This document shows, in pieces, positions 6,263 through 6,826 of a stretch of DNA of 6,826 nucleotides. Numbering within the stretch: position 1 is the first letter of the stretch; every line of letters starts with the position of its first letter. Location of the stretch: assembly GCA_900553865.1 (NCBI GenBank), contig USFC01000072.1, positions 1 through 6,826 of the forward strand, given 5' to 3'. Below the pieces are notes generated by a model. It saw only the letters and a program-made list of their open reading frames with translations, searched no databases and had not been told where the DNA came from. The translations under genes were made by a program, and so were the position numbers. The stretch is from an uncultured Clostridium sp. Its GTDB lineage: Bacteria; Bacillota; Clostridia; TANB77; CAG-508.

Positions 6263-6450
6263 TCACACTCTTGTATAGTATTTATTTGCTACCCATTCCA
6301 TCTGTTTATCTGCCTTCAACTCTTCCTTAATCCCCTGTGTCTATTTCATTTGCTCTACAATTGACTATTATTCCAGCGATTATATAAAAACCATAACCAA
6401 TACAAAATATGGAAACGGTGCTTCTAACTATACCGCTAAAGCCTTTCGCC
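6263..6450 (-). pseudogene. TnpV-like transposon protein remnant, with stops and frameshifts
   Basis: The - strand at 6263-6361 reads IVEQMK, a TAG stop, then TQGIKEELKADKQMEWVANK and a stop after YYTRV. This closely fits what I remember of the C-terminal part of TnpV proteins (EQM...QG..E.LKA.DQMEWV..MN), small accessory proteins of clostridial transposons and conjugative elements. In another frame, 6380-6450 reads GERL-stop-RYS-stop-KHRFHILY, which lines up with the GR.R.RYLKEHRR.LY motif of the same family. The stretch therefore looks like a decayed copy with at least three in-frame stops, a frame change and an internal deletion. The normal end after MEWV..MN is replaced by unrelated residues. 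It supports a mobile-element setting; it cannot be functional. Recognition is from memory, so a search should confirm it. Confidence 0.5.
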
Positions 6451-6557
6451 ATTATCCCGAAAATAGTACTCCAGCAGAGAAATAGCGCCAGCAGACATAA
6501 AAAACTCGAACCCCTTGTAAAATGGGCATCAGAAGTTTTCTACCCGTTATTCTTGTT
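6451..6557 (-). other. Gap between the remnant and the DUF6061-like gene
   Basis: No gene is supported here. The - strand frame continuous with the upper half of the TnpV-like remnant is open (FYKGFEFFMSAGAISLLEYY) but has no ribosome binding site and no family I know. It may be more of the same decayed gene or unrelated debris. Confidence 0.3.
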
Positions 6558-6794
6558 CTATAATTCAAGTGAATCTTCTGAATCTATCCACATCTGTAAA
6601 TTGCCATCGAGATATAATCTTGCATATTCTAAAGGCTCATCCACAGCCAATGAAGTAAGCGCACATTCTGATCCATATGTGGTTTTTAAATTTTTTTCAG
6701 CTTCCCAGCAATCAATGCGAAGCATATATCCAGCACTTGTGTAAACATCAATACTATCGTGGTTTATATTATATTCTGCATAAATTGTTCTCAT
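6558..6794 (-). CDS. DUF6061-like small protein of conjugative elements
   Basis: A 78-aa soluble protein. ATG at 6794 is preceded by GGAGAT about 9 nt upstream. The pattern fits DUF6061 as I remember it: an N-terminal strand with N.N...I.V, then M.RID, a central E.E segment (CWEAEKNLKTTYGSECALTS), and the characteristic late motif PLEYARLYLDGNLQMWID (family: P..YA.L.L.G....Y). Members are short, uncharacterised proteins encoded in Clostridia conjugative transposons; no biochemical function is known to me. The protein is acidic, with no TM helix and no DNA-binding motif visible. It lies upstream of the TnpV-like remnant on the same strand, and its own promoter must lie beyond the window. Together with the DUF6040-like gene at the other end, it suggests the membrane-protein operon is cargo within such an element. 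Confidence 0.75.
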   Translation of the reverse strand: MRTIYAEYNINHDSIDVYTSAGYMLRIDCWEAEKNLKTTYGSECALTSLAVDEPLEYARLYLDGNLQMWIDSEDSLEL

Positions 6795-6826
6795 CGTATC
6801 TTATCTCCATTTTCTTTTGATAATCA

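Noticed and set aside
6409..6744. 111-codon + strand open frame
   Set aside because: It is antisense to the DUF6061-like gene and the remnant, and its composition fits no protein family I know.
1..6826. CRISPR array, tRNA, rRNA, toxin or WXG/LXG gene
   Set aside because: No regularly spaced repeats, cloverleaf or toxin-like domain seen on either strand.

Overview
The window looks like accessory DNA from a low-GC gut Clostridia, most likely Lachnospiraceae. Two genes point to an integrative and conjugative element (ICE) or other large conjugative transposon: a DUF6040-like membrane protein at the left edge (+ strand, its start lies outside the window) and a DUF6061-like small protein at the right edge (- strand). 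A decayed TnpV-like remnant lies beside the latter. These family names come from remembered consensus patterns, not a database search.

Between these markers, about 737-6060, sits a block of eight genes, all on the - strand and closely spaced. In transcription order (right to left) they are: a 2-TM/PH-like protein (5404-6060), a 2-TM protein with a soluble N-terminal domain (4847-5344), a 6-TM protein (4182-4823), a 4-TM protein with two PH-like modules (3332-4213), a 7-TM/PH-like protein of 400 aa (2098-3300), a 65-aa 2-TM protein (1867-2064), a small soluble protein with a frameshift (1546-1847) and a 2-TM protein with a cytoplasmic domain (737-1468). A candidate promoter (-35 TTTACA, 18 bp, -10 TATAAT; 6147-6176) lies just upstream. 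A hairpin with a T-run (529-574) closes the unit. I read it as one operon.

None of the eight has a recognisable enzyme, transporter or toxin motif. Seven are membrane proteins and three carry bacterial-PH-like beta modules. Unrelated small membrane proteins packed in one operon inside a mobile element are typical of immunity-gene arrays next to polymorphic or LXG-type toxins, but no toxin is visible here, so that role is inference.

Two genes have broken reading frames next to short homopolymers. The small protein at 1546-1847 has a convincing C-terminus in the -1 frame after a seven-A run phased as a canonical slippery heptamer (A AAA AAA). The tandem-PH gene has its ribosome binding site and ATGA-coupled ATG in a different frame from its body. 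Either these are decay or sequencing errors, or at least the first is a real recoding site.

The right-hand gap (6061-6557) holds the promoter, a terminator and the TnpV-like remnant. The left-hand gap (518-736) holds the operon terminator and an unexplained protein-like open segment without a ribosome binding site.
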